From positions 1 through 64,000 of the forward strand of contig JAUVXR010000001.1 of assembly GCA_030603495.1 (NCBI GenBank): a stretch of 64,000 bases of DNA, written 5' to 3'. The notes beneath the pieces are model-generated. The model searched no databases and had not been told where the DNA came from. It saw only the letters and a list, made by a program, of their open reading frames with translations. Of this stretch, positions 1 through 9,519 are shown piece after piece (position 1 is the stretch's first letter; each line of letters starts with the position of its first letter). The translations under genes and the position numbers were made by a program. Source of the DNA: a bacterium (lineage in GTDB: Bacteria; Armatimonadota; Zipacnadia; Zipacnadales; Zipacnadaceae).

Positions 1-131
1 ATCGAGGAAGGGAGCTTTAGCGCCGGCCGTAGTCTGCGCAGGGCTACGCCCTGCTCCGCCTCCGGCCGCTCCACCACTGTCCCCCAGGTTACACCTTAGC
101 TAACTGTCCATCCGTGTCCAAAAGGCGCTGA

Positions 132-266
132 GGTCAGACAATCCAGCCGCGCAGTCCCTGGGAGAATGGATATCTGGAGTCGTTCAATGGCAAGCTGCGG
201 GACGAGCTTTTGAATGTGGAGATATTTGACACACTGCTGGAGGTGCAGGTATTGGTCGAGCACTAA
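132..266 (+). pseudogene. IS3/IS481-type transposase fragment (rve core)
   Basis: From about 141 the plus strand reads SPWENGYLESFNGKLRDELL and continues NVEIFDTLLEVQ to a stop at 264-266. This is the integrase-core signature of IS3-like DDE transposases around the last catalytic Glu (normally ENGxxESFN). There is no start: the frame is closed by a TGA at 129-131, and the usual RYHEAL tail after the ESFN block is missing. I read it as a decayed internal piece. Another C-terminal piece of a similar transposase lies at 721-870. Confidence 0.75.
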
Positions 267-440
267 CAAAGAGACTGGAGGCAAGTCGAGCAACCGATCT
301 GGTTCCTCTTACCCGTATTCCCCTAAACGCTTTGAAGGTCCACCGGCAGCGGTCGGCGAACTACGTACACAACACCATCTAACGTGGCCCAAACGGCCGT
401 CAAGAAGGGCGCCGAACAGACGAGACCGCAGGCATAAGAA

Positions 441-576
441 TGGATACATAATCAGGCTAATGGGACATAATACCCTGTAAAGTATCCATAATTCGTGGAG
501 AGTGGATACATAAGCCGAGTTATAGACACACCTATTGGGGGACTGTGGACATAAGTACTAGGGGATTATGTACACA
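441..576. repeat. Cluster of TGGACATAA-like motifs, probable IS21-type end
   Basis: Short variants of TGGACATAA occur in both orientations: TGGATACATAAT (441), TGGGACATAAT (461), a TATCCATAAT variant (483), TGGATACATAA (503), TGTGGACATAA (544) and the inverted ATTATGTACACA (565). Multiple short repeats of this kind are known at the ends of IS21-family elements, where IstA binds. No istA or istB gene remains here, so this would be a solo end. It could instead be an unrelated repeat cluster. Confidence 0.4.
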
Positions 577-720
577 CTTGCGCGCAGGTTATGTGCTGCT
601 TTGCTGCCTCCGGTGCTTTTGGTGGTGGTAGCCGCATAAGCGGCCAACTGGTGCAGAAAACAATATCATAAAGGCCGTACCTTGTCAAGGCCACACTGCG
701 ACCAGCGCCGAGAGTTGAGT

Positions 721-870
721 GAGCCACAGGTGTATGAGGCCCTGGGCAACGTGACCCCGATTGGTGTATACTATGGGCGCCAGTAGGCCATTCTGGCTGA
801 AGATACGGACCTTGGTGGCCAGACGAGAACGCTATCGCAGCCAGACAGAAAACGGTGCAAGGTCACCAGG
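721..870 (+). pseudogene. Transposase C-terminal remnant (YHEAL-type)
   Basis: The plus strand reads EPQVYEALGNVTPIGVYYGR, then an in-frame TAG and AILAEDTDLGGQTRTLSQ. This matches the usual tail of rve-type transposases (RYHEALGNVTPxDVYYGRRxxIL). The in-frame stop and missing upstream core mark it as dead. The homology ends just before the inverted repeat that starts at 877, so that repeat's insertion or a rearrangement probably truncated it. Confidence 0.65.
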
Positions 871-876
871 AGCACA

Positions 877-928
877 AACGCCCCAACTGTACCTTAATGC
901 AGCCCCTAATTGGTCCCCCAAATGCTGA
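877..928 (+). repeat. 52-bp inverted repeat, left copy
   Basis: These 52 bases are the exact reverse complement of 11610-11661, and identity ends abruptly on both sides. The pair brackets a 10.7-kb segment holding the complete fibre/kinase locus. Outside this copy lies a YHEAL-type transposase tail; outside the other lies an IS1380-type transposase, so flanking target duplications cannot be recognised. Confidence 0.85.
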
Positions 929-942
929 GGACGGACATAGTC

Positions 943-2970
943 TTAGCGCAAGGCTTCATCTACGGCGCGATGCATGGTAGAAACGTCAACCGGCTTGGTC
1001 AGAAAGCCCTTCACCCTGGCTCCGAGCCGGTCGCGGGTGCCACTATCTACGAACTCACCAGTCAGCACGACTACGGTAACATCAGGGTCAATTTCCAGTA
1101 ACTGCTCCAAACAATCCTCTCCCCCCATCTTGGGCATTACCAAATCCAGGAGAACCAAGTCAATGTCTTCGGCGTGCGTACGGAACACTTCTGTGGCCTC
1201 TTCACCGTCGTGAGCGGCAACTACTTGGCAGTCCAAAGATTCCAATATGGCACGTATGGAGCTGACTACGGCCGATTCGTCGTCCACTACCAATACAGTT
1301 ATCGGTCCGCAGTTGGCAGCAAACTCCCCCCCCTGTTTCTTTGCAAGCGGGGCACTCGGAACCGCCGGCAGATAGATGTGGAAAGTCGTCCCCTTCCCGG
1401 GCTCGCTCACGACGTCAACGAATCCGTTATGGGACTGTATGATTCCGTGGGCTACTGCTAGGCTCAGCCCGGTGTGTTCAGCACGATTCTTCGTGGTGTA
1501 ATACGGCTCAAAGACGTGAGCACGGGCTTCCTCATCCATTCCTATCCCATCGTCAGATACGGTGAGTAACACGTACGGGCCCAGCGGTATCGACAGGCCG
1601 GGATGCCTCTGGACATATTGCTCATCAACCATCAAGTTTTCCGCCTGGATCTCCAGCGTGCCGCCGCTGGGCATGGCTTCAGAAGCATTGATCGCCATAT
1701 TTAGCAGCACTTGCTCAATCTGATACGGATCGGCGTCAACGGGCCACAAATTCGCCTGCGCGCTTGACTCAACTGTAATCGTCTTGGGCAGGGTCCGGTT
1801 CAGAATAAGGTCGACTTCGCGCACCGGTTTGTCTAGGTCTGACACCTCTTTGCAGAGTTCGGTTTGTCCGCTGAAGGCCAAGAGCTGGTGTGCCAAGCTG
1901 GCCCCGCGTTCAGATGCGCCTATGATCTCTTGAAGGTCCTCGTTGGTTTTATCGCCAAAGCGTCCGCTGGCCAGCATCAGCGAGGCTCTACCTATGACGA
2001 CCTGCAGAATGCTGTTGAAATCACGTGCGACGCCACGGGCAAGGCTATCCAGTGCCGTCATCCTCTGGAACTTGTGGAGCATCTGCTCAAGTTCTTGCTG
2101 CTCGGTGATGTCCCGAGAGAGGCTGATGACGCCAGCCGTGACGCCAGCGGCGTCACGGCAGGGCGCTATAGTCGTAGAATACCAACGATATGAGCCATCG
2201 GAGCGCCTAATCCGTTTCGACTTGCCAACAATTGCCTCCCCGGTCTTCAAAACTTGTTGCTCGTCGGCATGCGTCTCTTGCGCCTCGGATTCGCTCACGA
2301 AGTCCGAGTCGGCCTTACCTACCATATCCTCGGGACTAGTCTGCCACAGCTCGGCTTTCATCTGGGAGGTGGCGAGGAATTTGCCAGTGTCGTCCTTGAA
2401 ATAGACTAGGTCGGGGAGGCTATCCAGTAAAGCCTGCAAAAGCGCAGCCTGCCGCTCAGCCTCTTGTTCCGTGGCACGCTGCTCAGTAACGTCTTGACCG
2501 ATACCAAGAAAGCCCGTGGGTTTGCCGTCTTCCTCAGCAAGCTGGGTGCCACACCAATGTATTTCCCGCTCAGTGCCATCTTTGCACAGGCACGACCATA
2601 CTATTGACCCGGTTTGGGGCCCTGCAAATATGGTAGCAAAACACTCTTGGCTCCCACTGTGCAAGCGCCTAAGACGCTTTGGGATTAGGAGTTGGGAGAA
2701 CGGCTCGCCCAATGCCTCCGCCTTGGAATACCCGGTTATTTCCTCACAGTGCCGATTGAATAAGGTAATGAGGCCGCGGGCATCCGTTGCTACCAAGAGC
2801 ACGGACGCATCCTGCATAATTATATTGGCCAAGGTTTCTCGAACGCGGACCCGACTGGCCTCCAGCGCTATCTCCCCAAGTATAATACGGTTCCTGACCA
2901 GCATCATTAGAATTCCTAATACACCCATCACCGTCATGCAAATCAGAAGATAAGCACTCATTACAATCAT
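943..2970 (-). CDS. Membrane hybrid sensor kinase lacking the H-box histidine
   Basis: 675-aa hybrid kinase. An N-terminal membrane helix (about residues 3-25) is followed by two PAS domains (about 45-170 and 175-295), a dimerisation helix, an HATPase domain (NMAINASEAM, DDGIGMDEE, GLSLAVAHG) and a C-terminal receiver with its acceptor Asp in LLDLVMP and a Lys in FLTKP. In the H-box the expected GxAHDFN reads GVARDFN: codon CGT at 2023-2025 gives Arg316. As written it cannot autophosphorylate in the ordinary way. The start overlaps the upstream kinase stop (ATGA). It is the last gene of the fibre operon. It may serve as a receiver/phosphatase partner of the intact kinase or be decaying; the rest of the frame is clean. 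Confidence 0.9.
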   Translation of the reverse strand: MIVMSAYLLICMTVMGVLGILMMLVRNRIILGEIALEASRVRVRETLANIIMQDASVLLVATDARGLITLFNRHCEEITGYSKAEALGEPFSQLLIPKRLRRLHSGSQECFATIFAGPQTGSIVWSCLCKDGTEREIHWCGTQLAEEDGKPTGFLGIGQDVTEQRATEQEAERQAALLQALLDSLPDLVYFKDDTGKFLATSQMKAELWQTSPEDMVGKADSDFVSESEAQETHADEQQVLKTGEAIVGKSKRIRRSDGSYRWYSTTIAPCRDAAGVTAGVISLSRDITEQQELEQMLHKFQRMTALDSLARGVARDFNSILQVVIGRASLMLASGRFGDKTNEDLQEIIGASERGASLAHQLLAFSGQTELCKEVSDLDKPVREVDLILNRTLPKTITVESSAQANLWPVDADPYQIEQVLLNMAINASEAMPSGGTLEIQAENLMVDEQYVQRHPGLSIPLGPYVLLTVSDDGIGMDEEARAHVFEPYYTTKNRAEHTGLSLAVAHGIIQSHNGFVDVVSEPGKGTTFHIYLPAVPSAPLAKKQGGEFAANCGPITVLVVDDESAVVSSIRAILESLDCQVVAAHDGEEATEVFRTHAEDIDLVLLDLVMPKMGGEDCLEQLLEIDPDVTVVVLTGEFVDSGTRDRLGARVKGFLTKPVDVSTMHRAVDEALR

Positions 2971-5246
2971 CCCTTTCTTGCCAACGACAGCTCAAGCTCC
3001 GCCTCATCATGCGCTTCTGCCTTCTCTCTCGGAAGCCTGCAATGATACTTACTTGCCGTCACCTTCGCCAGTCCCTCCCGCAGTACTTCCAGTGTCACGG
3101 GCTTACTCAGAACGAGGTCCACGCTGCGGGGCTTTTCATCGTTTGTCGTCGTTAGACCACCGAATCCTGTCATCATGATGATGGGCATATCAGGAGCTAT
3201 CTCCTTGACAGCTAGTGCTAGTCGGTCGCCGGACATTTCGGGCATGGCCCGGTCCACTATCACTACGTCGAAGCTCTCCATACAGAACTTGTCAAGTCCT
3301 TCAAGGCCGTTAGTCGCCATCTCGATGCTATGCCCGTCATCGATGAGGTATTGGGCCAGGGCTTCAAGCACAAGTGGTTCGTTGTCGACCAGGAGAACAC
3401 GTAGTGAGGATGAGGGGCCCTCTCGCACCGGCTTGGAGTCTATTCTCGTTTGTGCCATTCCGACAGGCAAGTGGATGCGTATAGTCGTGCCCTTGCCAGG
3501 TTCGCTCTCAATATCAAGCGTTCCGCCGTGCCGCTGAATGCTCCCGTAAACCAACGCTAAACCCATACCCGTGCCTTTCTTCTGTTTGGTGGAGAAGAAC
3601 GGTTCTAGGCAACGCTTGGCTACTTTTAGGATCATGCCTACGCCCGTGTCGCTCACCTCAACGACTACGGTGTCATCATGAACCCGACTGCGAAAGGTTA
3701 TCGTCCCACCGTCAGGCATTGCATCGACTGCGTTCATTATCAAGTTGATAAACACTTGGCGCAGCTCGGACTCGCTTGCAGCGACGAGGGGAACCGCTTT
3801 CAGGTCCCTATCGATGCTGATACTGATGTCGCTCGCGGAGGCTTGCTCTTGCCACATGGGCTGCGTGATCGCGAGGCACTCCTCTATGAGTTCATTAAGG
3901 TCCACAGCTTGCATTTGGTCCTTTTCGTCGCGTGGCCGATAGAACTCGCGCAGGCGTTTGACCACTTCCGCGGCATCTTTTGCGCCATTGTATATCTTTT
4001 TGAGGTGCTCGGTCACTTTCTCCCTATCATTCAAACTGTCCGGTCGCACAAGCAGCGTCTCACTGAACGCCATGATCGGCGTTAAAATGTTGTTGAAGTC
4101 GTGCGCAATGCCGCTTGCCATCTGGCCCAGTGCGTGGAGACGCTCCTGCCCGATCACTTGCTGCCGCGTTTCGTGCAGTTCGGCGAGTGCCTGGCTCAGT
4201 TGAATGTTGGTCTCTTTAAGGGCTTCCTCGGCCTGCTTGCGCTCGGTGATGTCATGGATAACGCCCATTCCACCGACGATTCTTCCCTGCGTATCGAACA
4301 CTGGGAAGTGCGAACTGTCGAAGTATCCGCTCCTGCCTGTTTGTGCGATAATAAAAGGTATCTCTGACAGCGTGGCTGGCTCGCCCTTCAACGCTTGCCT
4401 GATGGCATCACCCTCCCCCACTTCGTCGATGAAGAGGAAGAGCTCGAAGCACGTTCGTCCCAGTACCTCCCTGGCGGGGCAACCTGATATCCTTTCCAAC
4501 GCCGGATTACACAGCGTAATGTTGCCCTGTAAATCATAGGCCATGATACCAGCCTGGCTTGACATGACCAGTGAGGTAAATAGCTCGTGACTCTCCTGCA
4601 GTGCCTCCTTGGCCCGCTTGTGCTCGGTGATGTCGGTGTAATGTTCAATACGACCACCCGCATACAAGCCTGATCGGATGGGCTGGCTCCAGTGATCAAG
4701 CCAACGATCTTGGCGCTCTCCGTCAGGAAGCACATGACATTCGAAGTTCTCAATATAGGTATTGTTTTCATACGTCGAAAGGACTTTCTTAGCAAAACCT
4801 TCCGGATCCTCAAAGATGTTCTTGATGCTTTGGCGAATGAGCTGTCGCTTATCCTTCCCTATAACCCGGCCCCTTTGTAAGCTGAAGTAGCGCTCCATGG
4901 CCCGATTTACCCAGACAACTATGAAGTTAGAATCCAGGATGAGGAGGCCGACCGCTGAGGTATCGAGCACATCGTTGGTCAAGGAGCGATATTGCTCCTC
5001 GCTCTCCCCCAGGGCCTTCTGCGCTCGATCGCGCTCAATTAACGCTAAGCATATAATCAGGCCAAATATAAGCAGAAGACCTATCGCCAAGAATCCCAGG
5101 TAGAGCTGGTGGGGGGCCACGTCAAGAATCAACAACTCCCCAAACCGCCATTCGTTGAAACTGAAGTAGTGGCCAATTGCGTAAACCATCCCGGCCAACA
5201 GCAGTGGAATAAGGGAAAAGCACATCGCTTTGTATTTAGTTTTCAC
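2967..5246 (-). CDS. Membrane hybrid sensor histidine kinase, intact
   Basis: 759 aa with two transmembrane helices (about 5-28 and 48-70) enclosing a short extracytoplasmic loop. Two PAS domains follow (about 90-210 and 215-335), then HisKA with the phospho-accepting His382 in GIAHDFNNIL, HATPase (NLIMNAVDAM, DTGVGM, GTGMGLALVYG) and a receiver with Asp in VIVDRAMPEMSG and Lys in VLSKPV. It starts with GTG overlapping the TGA of the barrel gene (GTGA), so it is translationally coupled to the fibre secretion genes. It likely senses fibre assembly or envelope state. The output is probably its own receiver, that of the neighbouring degenerate kinase, or the LytTR regulator at 10560-11357. Confidence 0.92.
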   Translation of the reverse strand: MKTKYKAMCFSLIPLLLAGMVYAIGHYFSFNEWRFGELLILDVAPHQLYLGFLAIGLLLIFGLIICLALIERDRAQKALGESEEQYRSLTNDVLDTSAVGLLILDSNFIVVWVNRAMERYFSLQRGRVIGKDKRQLIRQSIKNIFEDPEGFAKKVLSTYENNTYIENFECHVLPDGERQDRWLDHWSQPIRSGLYAGGRIEHYTDITEHKRAKEALQESHELFTSLVMSSQAGIMAYDLQGNITLCNPALERISGCPAREVLGRTCFELFLFIDEVGEGDAIRQALKGEPATLSEIPFIIAQTGRSGYFDSSHFPVFDTQGRIVGGMGVIHDITERKQAEEALKETNIQLSQALAELHETRQQVIGQERLHALGQMASGIAHDFNNILTPIMAFSETLLVRPDSLNDREKVTEHLKKIYNGAKDAAEVVKRLREFYRPRDEKDQMQAVDLNELIEECLAITQPMWQEQASASDISISIDRDLKAVPLVAASESELRQVFINLIMNAVDAMPDGGTITFRSRVHDDTVVVEVSDTGVGMILKVAKRCLEPFFSTKQKKGTGMGLALVYGSIQRHGGTLDIESEPGKGTTIRIHLPVGMAQTRIDSKPVREGPSSSLRVLLVDNEPLVLEALAQYLIDDGHSIEMATNGLEGLDKFCMESFDVVIVDRAMPEMSGDRLALAVKEIAPDMPIIMMTGFGGLTTTNDEKPRSVDLVLSKPVTLEVLREGLAKVTASKYHCRLPREKAEAHDEAELELSLARKG

Positions 5247-8161
5247 AAGGTCACCTTCTGGCTATCCTGAATCATCCGGATACGTCTCAAACGGGGCAAG
5301 ATCTTGATAGAAACCTCTTTGGCTTCTGCGGGCCTCAATTCCAAGTCTATCTCAGACTTTTCCAGATAATGGTAGGCAGGTAAGTTGTGGTCATATATCT
5401 TCAGACGCCACTCCCCAGGGCGCAAACTCTCAAAGAAGAATTCACCACTATAGTTTGTGATCGTGCGCAGGACCTCGTCACCATTAGCGAGCTCGACAAG
5501 AATGTTTCCCAGACCCCAAGGTTCCCGCGAGTTCTGGCCACTTCCGGTACGGCCATTCCCATTCCCATTTCCGTTGCCACTGCCATTCGAGCTTCGCGGG
5601 TCACCGACGACGTAGACAGCCTGGCCGTCATGCACTGTGTGCCCATTCCCGTTGCCATTGCCGTTCACGGGGAGTACCATTACTGTTCCTGAGACGCGGG
5701 CAGCCTCAATGACGCTAATGTCAAGCTCTGTTATCTGGCCGCCTATTATTTCCACCAGAATTGGCAGTTTGTGCTCTGTGACCCGATTCAGACCGATAGA
5801 CTTTCTGTCCACGTATACTGAGTAAGCCCCCGCGGTAAGGCAGGGGAAAACGAAATAGCCTTGGTCGTCGGTGACGGCTGTTGCGCCAGTGGTGGTGAGG
5901 ATTGCCCGCGCAATACCTGCACTGTCCGGCGCGTCGGCATCGAAAACTCTGCCTCGGATGACACCGACATTCTTCTTTTTTCTGACAGGTAGGCTCAGGG
6001 GGATGGGGATGGTATATGTGAATGCGTAGGTGGTGTCGTTGTTCCTGCTTAACTCATGCCTATAATGCCGGATCTGGAAATCCAAGCTGTGACCGTTGCG
6101 CAGGGCATAACGGGTGCGGAAGCTAAACTGATCGGTTGCTGGTCGGTCACGGGCATCGAAGTTGTACTTCACATACCACAGACTCATCTCCAGATCGTCG
6201 CTTGGCTTCCACATTGTTGAAGCTCCCAGGTTATTGCTTCCACCCAGTAGCCGGCTTCCTCTGAGAGCATCATCTTTACCAAATCCTCCGTAAAGAGTGA
6301 GCAAGAAGTCCCGCGTCGGCCTATACGTGGTAAAGACATTGAAGTGGTCGACCCGTCCACTTCCACCGCCGATGAGGTCCCTTTGTTTACCCCCACGCGC
6401 CTCAACACGAAAACTAGACCTGCCCGTTGACCGTCCTACCGACAGCCGCAACGCGTCCTCTTCGTAGTCGTAGTCCGCGGGTGCCAGCCGGTCGCGACGG
6501 CGGAAATCGTCATAATCAAGCGAAAGATACCACTTAGACGGCAAGCTATACCTGAGGCTCAATTGCAACAGGTTTTCCTTGGGGGCCGTTGTCGCATCGC
6601 CCCGCAAGGCTAGATTCTTTTTCCAGCGGCTGTAAGATGCGCGGCCCTGGAGACGGCCTCCGAGCGGGAAGCTCACTGACCCCCTGGTATAATCGGCATC
6701 GTGATAGTAGCCGTAGTAATCGGGCCCCGCGTGCGTTTTGCTGAAGGAGTAATAAGTCTTCCGCCCTGCCTGGCCGTTCAACCCGACGCGATAGGCATCG
6801 TCACGCACGCCCCCGCTCCGATTGCTGTCGCTCCTGCCGTATTCCACCTCAAGTTTCATCTTATCAGAGGGTTGGAACTCGCCCTCCACACTCCACACGG
6901 AATCATGGACAGCAGGCGTGTCGCCGTACGAGTCGTACTCCTTCCGCAACAGATTGAATTTCGTCCTTAGCCTGTCGTTGATGCGGTGGCCGACATAGGC
7001 GCCAAACTGTTTCCTGTCCGGCCGGCTCCAGCGGCTGCGGAGGTAGCATGTCCCCAACTTAACACTGTCGTCGGGAGGATGAAAACTGACTCCCAGCCCC
7101 CGACCGTAAGCAAAATAAGAAGTCAATCGGGAAAGCACAAAGCTCTGATCGCCCAGGCGCACGTCGTAGTCGGTAGTGGCATAATTCAGCCAGTATTCGT
7201 CCCGCTTTCCGAAAATGCCCTTGCCCTGAGTATCGAAGGGCCGCAAGAGAAACTTTATCGCCTTGGTTCCCTCTTCGTCCAAAGTCCCCGCGCCGCGCAG
7301 CTCGGCCTGAACCCCATGCGCACCGTCCCTTCCGTGCACATCAATAGTAAGCGTGGCTGGTAGCCGGTGGTACATATCCGGCTCCCTGGTTACCGTGGGG
7401 ATAATGTCAACGCTTACCGCAAGCGCTGCACTTGGCCGCCCGTCGGCCAGCTCCTGGGCCTCTGCCCTTATCCGTATCGTATGCTTGCGCAGCCGCTGCT
7501 CATTCGGATCCGTCTGGACAGTCACACTGACGACTTTGTTGGCGCCGGCGGCCAGGGTAGTCTCGGCAGGCTCTATGGTCGCCGGATAGTTCTCCCTGCT
7601 CGTGACTTCCAGTTTTACTTCAAGCGTGGCGTTGCCCTGGTTAATTACCCACAACTTAACCTGATACTCATCACCCGCAATTACAGTGTCAGGCTTGTGC
7701 GCGAGCAAGAGAGCCAATTCCCCCACCGGTAGCACCGCGATAGCTACTGTGTCGGCATCCTGGATCGCATAATCTCGTTGGCTGCGGACAGAATAGGTGA
7801 CATCATAGCGCTGTGCCAACGCGCTGATAGGGACCCTGAGAGCTACTATGCGGGTGGTGGCCTCGGAGGGGCGCAGCGTAAAGCTGCTGGTGGGGATAAT
7901 GGACTGCCAATCCGGCGGGAGTTTCACAGCCTCGATGAATTCTTCCTCGCGGTCCGTCTCGTTGGTGACCAGGAAACTGAGGCTGACGATGTGGCCCGGG
8001 GCCATGTCCTGCAGGGAGGGCGACACGGCGCGCACTTCTATGCCATTGCCCTTGCCTTGCGCTAGGGCCGTCGCTGCGCAGAGCAGCAGAGCAAGAGCGA
8101 CTAGCGCAACTTTATTCAATCTCCAGGTGATGCCATGTCCCAAAGACATATTCATCTCCAT
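5243..8161 (-). CDS. Usher-like outer-membrane barrel with Ig-like ends
   Basis: 972 aa. A signal peptide (VALVALALLLCAATALAQ) precedes two Ig-like NEW3/CARDB-type repeats (about 40-260). Then comes a long segment of alternating hydrophobic and aromatic strands (about 270-720), such as YGYYHDADYTRGSVSFPLGG and WYLSLDYDDFRRR, typical of a large beta-barrel. A carboxypeptidase-regulatory-like domain (about 733-830), a Gly-Asn linker (NGNGNGNGH, then GNGNGNGNGR) and a final Ig-like domain follow. The architecture parallels a chaperone-usher pore (barrel plus folded periplasmic ends), and the chaperone gene directly upstream supports that. I see no clear PapC/FimD sequence signature. The start lies inside the chaperone gene; a start nearer 8110 is possible. 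Confidence 0.8.
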   Translation of the reverse strand: MEMNMSLGHGITWRLNKVALVALALLLCAATALAQGKGNGIEVRAVSPSLQDMAPGHIVSLSFLVTNETDREEEFIEAVKLPPDWQSIIPTSSFTLRPSEATTRIVALRVPISALAQRYDVTYSVRSQRDYAIQDADTVAIAVLPVGELALLLAHKPDTVIAGDEYQVKLWVINQGNATLEVKLEVTSRENYPATIEPAETTLAAGANKVVSVTVQTDPNEQRLRKHTIRIRAEAQELADGRPSAALAVSVDIIPTVTREPDMYHRLPATLTIDVHGRDGAHGVQAELRGAGTLDEEGTKAIKFLLRPFDTQGKGIFGKRDEYWLNYATTDYDVRLGDQSFVLSRLTSYFAYGRGLGVSFHPPDDSVKLGTCYLRSRWSRPDRKQFGAYVGHRINDRLRTKFNLLRKEYDSYGDTPAVHDSVWSVEGEFQPSDKMKLEVEYGRSDSNRSGGVRDDAYRVGLNGQAGRKTYYSFSKTHAGPDYYGYYHDADYTRGSVSFPLGGRLQGRASYSRWKKNLALRGDATTAPKENLLQLSLRYSLPSKWYLSLDYDDFRRRDRLAPADYDYEEDALRLSVGRSTGRSSFRVEARGGKQRDLIGGGSGRVDHFNVFTTYRPTRDFLLTLYGGFGKDDALRGSRLLGGSNNLGASTMWKPSDDLEMSLWYVKYNFDARDRPATDQFSFRTRYALRNGHSLDFQIRHYRHELSRNNDTTYAFTYTIPIPLSLPVRKKKNVGVIRGRVFDADAPDSAGIARAILTTTGATAVTDDQGYFVFPCLTAGAYSVYVDRKSIGLNRVTEHKLPILVEIIGGQITELDISVIEAARVSGTVMVLPVNGNGNGNGHTVHDGQAVYVVGDPRSSNGSGNGNGNGNGRTGSGQNSREPWGLGNILVELANGDEVLRTITNYSGEFFFESLRPGEWRLKIYDHNLPAYHYLEKSEIDLELRPAEAKEVSIKILPRLRRIRMIQDSQKVTL

Positions 8162-8939
8162 TGTCTGCTACGATGAGGGCCTTGTAGTTGCCGGCGGGCA
8201 GCAGAGACAAGTCTATCTTGCAGCGGGTGGAGCAGCCAGGGTAGATACGCCGCCGCTCTCCATCAAAACGCCCCAGGGTCATCCCTTGTTCGTCAAAAAT
8301 CTCCGCCCACACCAACGGCCGCAGCCATTGCTCGCCGGTGTTTTCCATGTCTAGCTGCAAGACGCGCTTGCCGTCGTTGACAACGAGCTGTATGTCGGCG
8401 AAATTCATGTCCGTCTCGCCCGCGTAGCCAGGGTTCGATGAGAAGATGTGCGTCACCATCTGAATTCCGTAGCGTATGACCGTGCGGATCCTGACTTTGA
8501 TCTTGCCTTCTTCTTCGGGCGGTTCCAGACTCTCCTCGGTCAGCGGCTCAACCATGAGCATACTCCAGTATGTGCCAGCCAACTCCTGGTCCGCTGGAGA
8601 CCGGAACGCGTAGTAGATAGAAGCTGTCCCCTTCGGGGGAACGATGAGCTGCCTCGGCGACAAATTGATCCACGACGCGTTAGAGCGCGCCACACTACCG
8701 GGGTCGAGGTACATCTTTTTGCCTCCGGCATAAAACAGGCAGTCCTTCTGATAGCATCTGACGGTCTGGGGCTTCTCGGAGCGGTTACGGAGTAGAATTT
8801 GACCTTCGGCACTCTCGCCCGGCTGCAGGGTAGCCTCACGCGTCAAGGACCCGACGACAACAATACCCGCCGCTGAAGCCACACTTGCCGCTGTTATCAA
8901 GAGGCAAGAGTAAAGTGTTAACGTTCTGAGAGCTTTCAT
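8112..8939 (-). CDS. Periplasmic chaperone-like protein of the fibre operon
   Basis: 275 aa with a signal peptide (SCLLITAASVASAAG). The mature N-terminus resembles the first Ig domain of pilus chaperones: GESAEGQILLRNRSEKPQTV, then LSPRQLIVPPKGTASIYYAF, the region that in that family carries the subunit-binding strand and the basic anchor. A second beta-rich half follows. Predicted role: capture subunits in the periplasm and deliver them to the barrel at 5243-8161. The start overlaps the stop of the upstream subunit gene (ATGA). Assignment rests on fold-like pattern and position, not on a family signature. Confidence 0.65.
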   Translation of the reverse strand: MKALRTLTLYSCLLITAASVASAAGIVVVGSLTREATLQPGESAEGQILLRNRSEKPQTVRCYQKDCLFYAGGKKMYLDPGSVARSNASWINLSPRQLIVPPKGTASIYYAFRSPADQELAGTYWSMLMVEPLTEESLEPPEEEGKIKVRIRTVIRYGIQMVTHIFSSNPGYAGETDMNFADIQLVVNDGKRVLQLDMENTGEQWLRPLVWAEIFDEQGMTLGRFDGERRRIYPGCSTRCKIDLSLLPAGNYKALIVADNGDEYVFGTWHHLEIE

Positions 8940-9427
8940 TCGATATCCACCACCGTGTAAATAATAGTAGTCGCATAATTGTCCGCGAACATCTGCGCCG
9001 AAACCCCGCTCAACTTCTCTTGAATGTAAATGGTGGTTCTGTTGCCCGAACCGGAGAAGAACACCGTATCACTAGTGGTGACTTGTTGGTAAGTCGTCCC
9101 ATCACTAATGGCTCCATCACCATTCCCGTCGTTTGTCCTCGCCACCCACAATACGAGGTCCTCATGCCATGTGGTGTCGCTTCTTTTCACATCCACGCGC
9201 CAGTTATCATCGCTGCCGCTTGTGCCGGTGATGTCAATTACGACTTCGTCGGCGTCGCTTGTGTAGATGCTGTTCAGGTCACTTCCAGGCCCCGCCTCTA
9301 AATCGGCTTCGTCTACGGTCTCGGCCCAGGCCCCGGTCACCGTAATGTTTATGGCGCCTGCGGGCACACATGTCACCAAGGCAAACAGGGCAGCGAGCGC
9401 TATGCTTGGCCAAACTCCTCGTCTCAT
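8936..9427 (-). CDS. Secreted minor fibre subunit (predicted)
   Basis: 163 aa with a signal peptide (IALAALFALVTCVPAGA) and a small all-beta mature domain beginning INITVTGAWAETV and ending YATTIIYTVVDIE. The alternating C-terminal strand (TTIIYTVVDI) is the kind donated between subunits in chaperone-usher fibres. GGGGAGG upstream gives a ribosome site. It follows the major subunit after a strong intercistronic hairpin, suggesting lower expression. Function is inferred from size, secretion and position. Confidence 0.6.
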   Translation of the reverse strand: MRRGVWPSIALAALFALVTCVPAGAINITVTGAWAETVDEADLEAGPGSDLNSIYTSDADEVVIDITGTSGSDDNWRVDVKRSDTTWHEDLVLWVARTNDGNGDGAISDGTTYQQVTTSDTVFFSGSGNRTTIYIQEKLSGVSAQMFADNYATTIIYTVVDIE

Positions 9428-9458
9428 CTCATTGGGCCTCCCCTTTTGCTTGGGATAA

Positions 9459-9490
9459 GAGGTGGTAGGGTATCACAATCCTACCACCTC
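9459..9490 (-). promoter_or_regulatory. Intercistronic hairpin after the major subunit gene
   Basis: A perfect 11-bp stem (GAGGTGGTAGG / CCTACCACCTC) with a 10-nt loop lies in the 92-nt gap between the two subunit genes. On the minus strand it is followed by TTATCCC, not a T-run, so it is a poor intrinsic terminator. It is more likely an mRNA-stabilising or partial-termination element. Such hairpins commonly raise the level of the major pilin over downstream assembly genes. Confidence 0.7.
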
Positions 9491-9519
9491 CCGTACTTCC
9501 TGATTCAGTTCCTACTACG

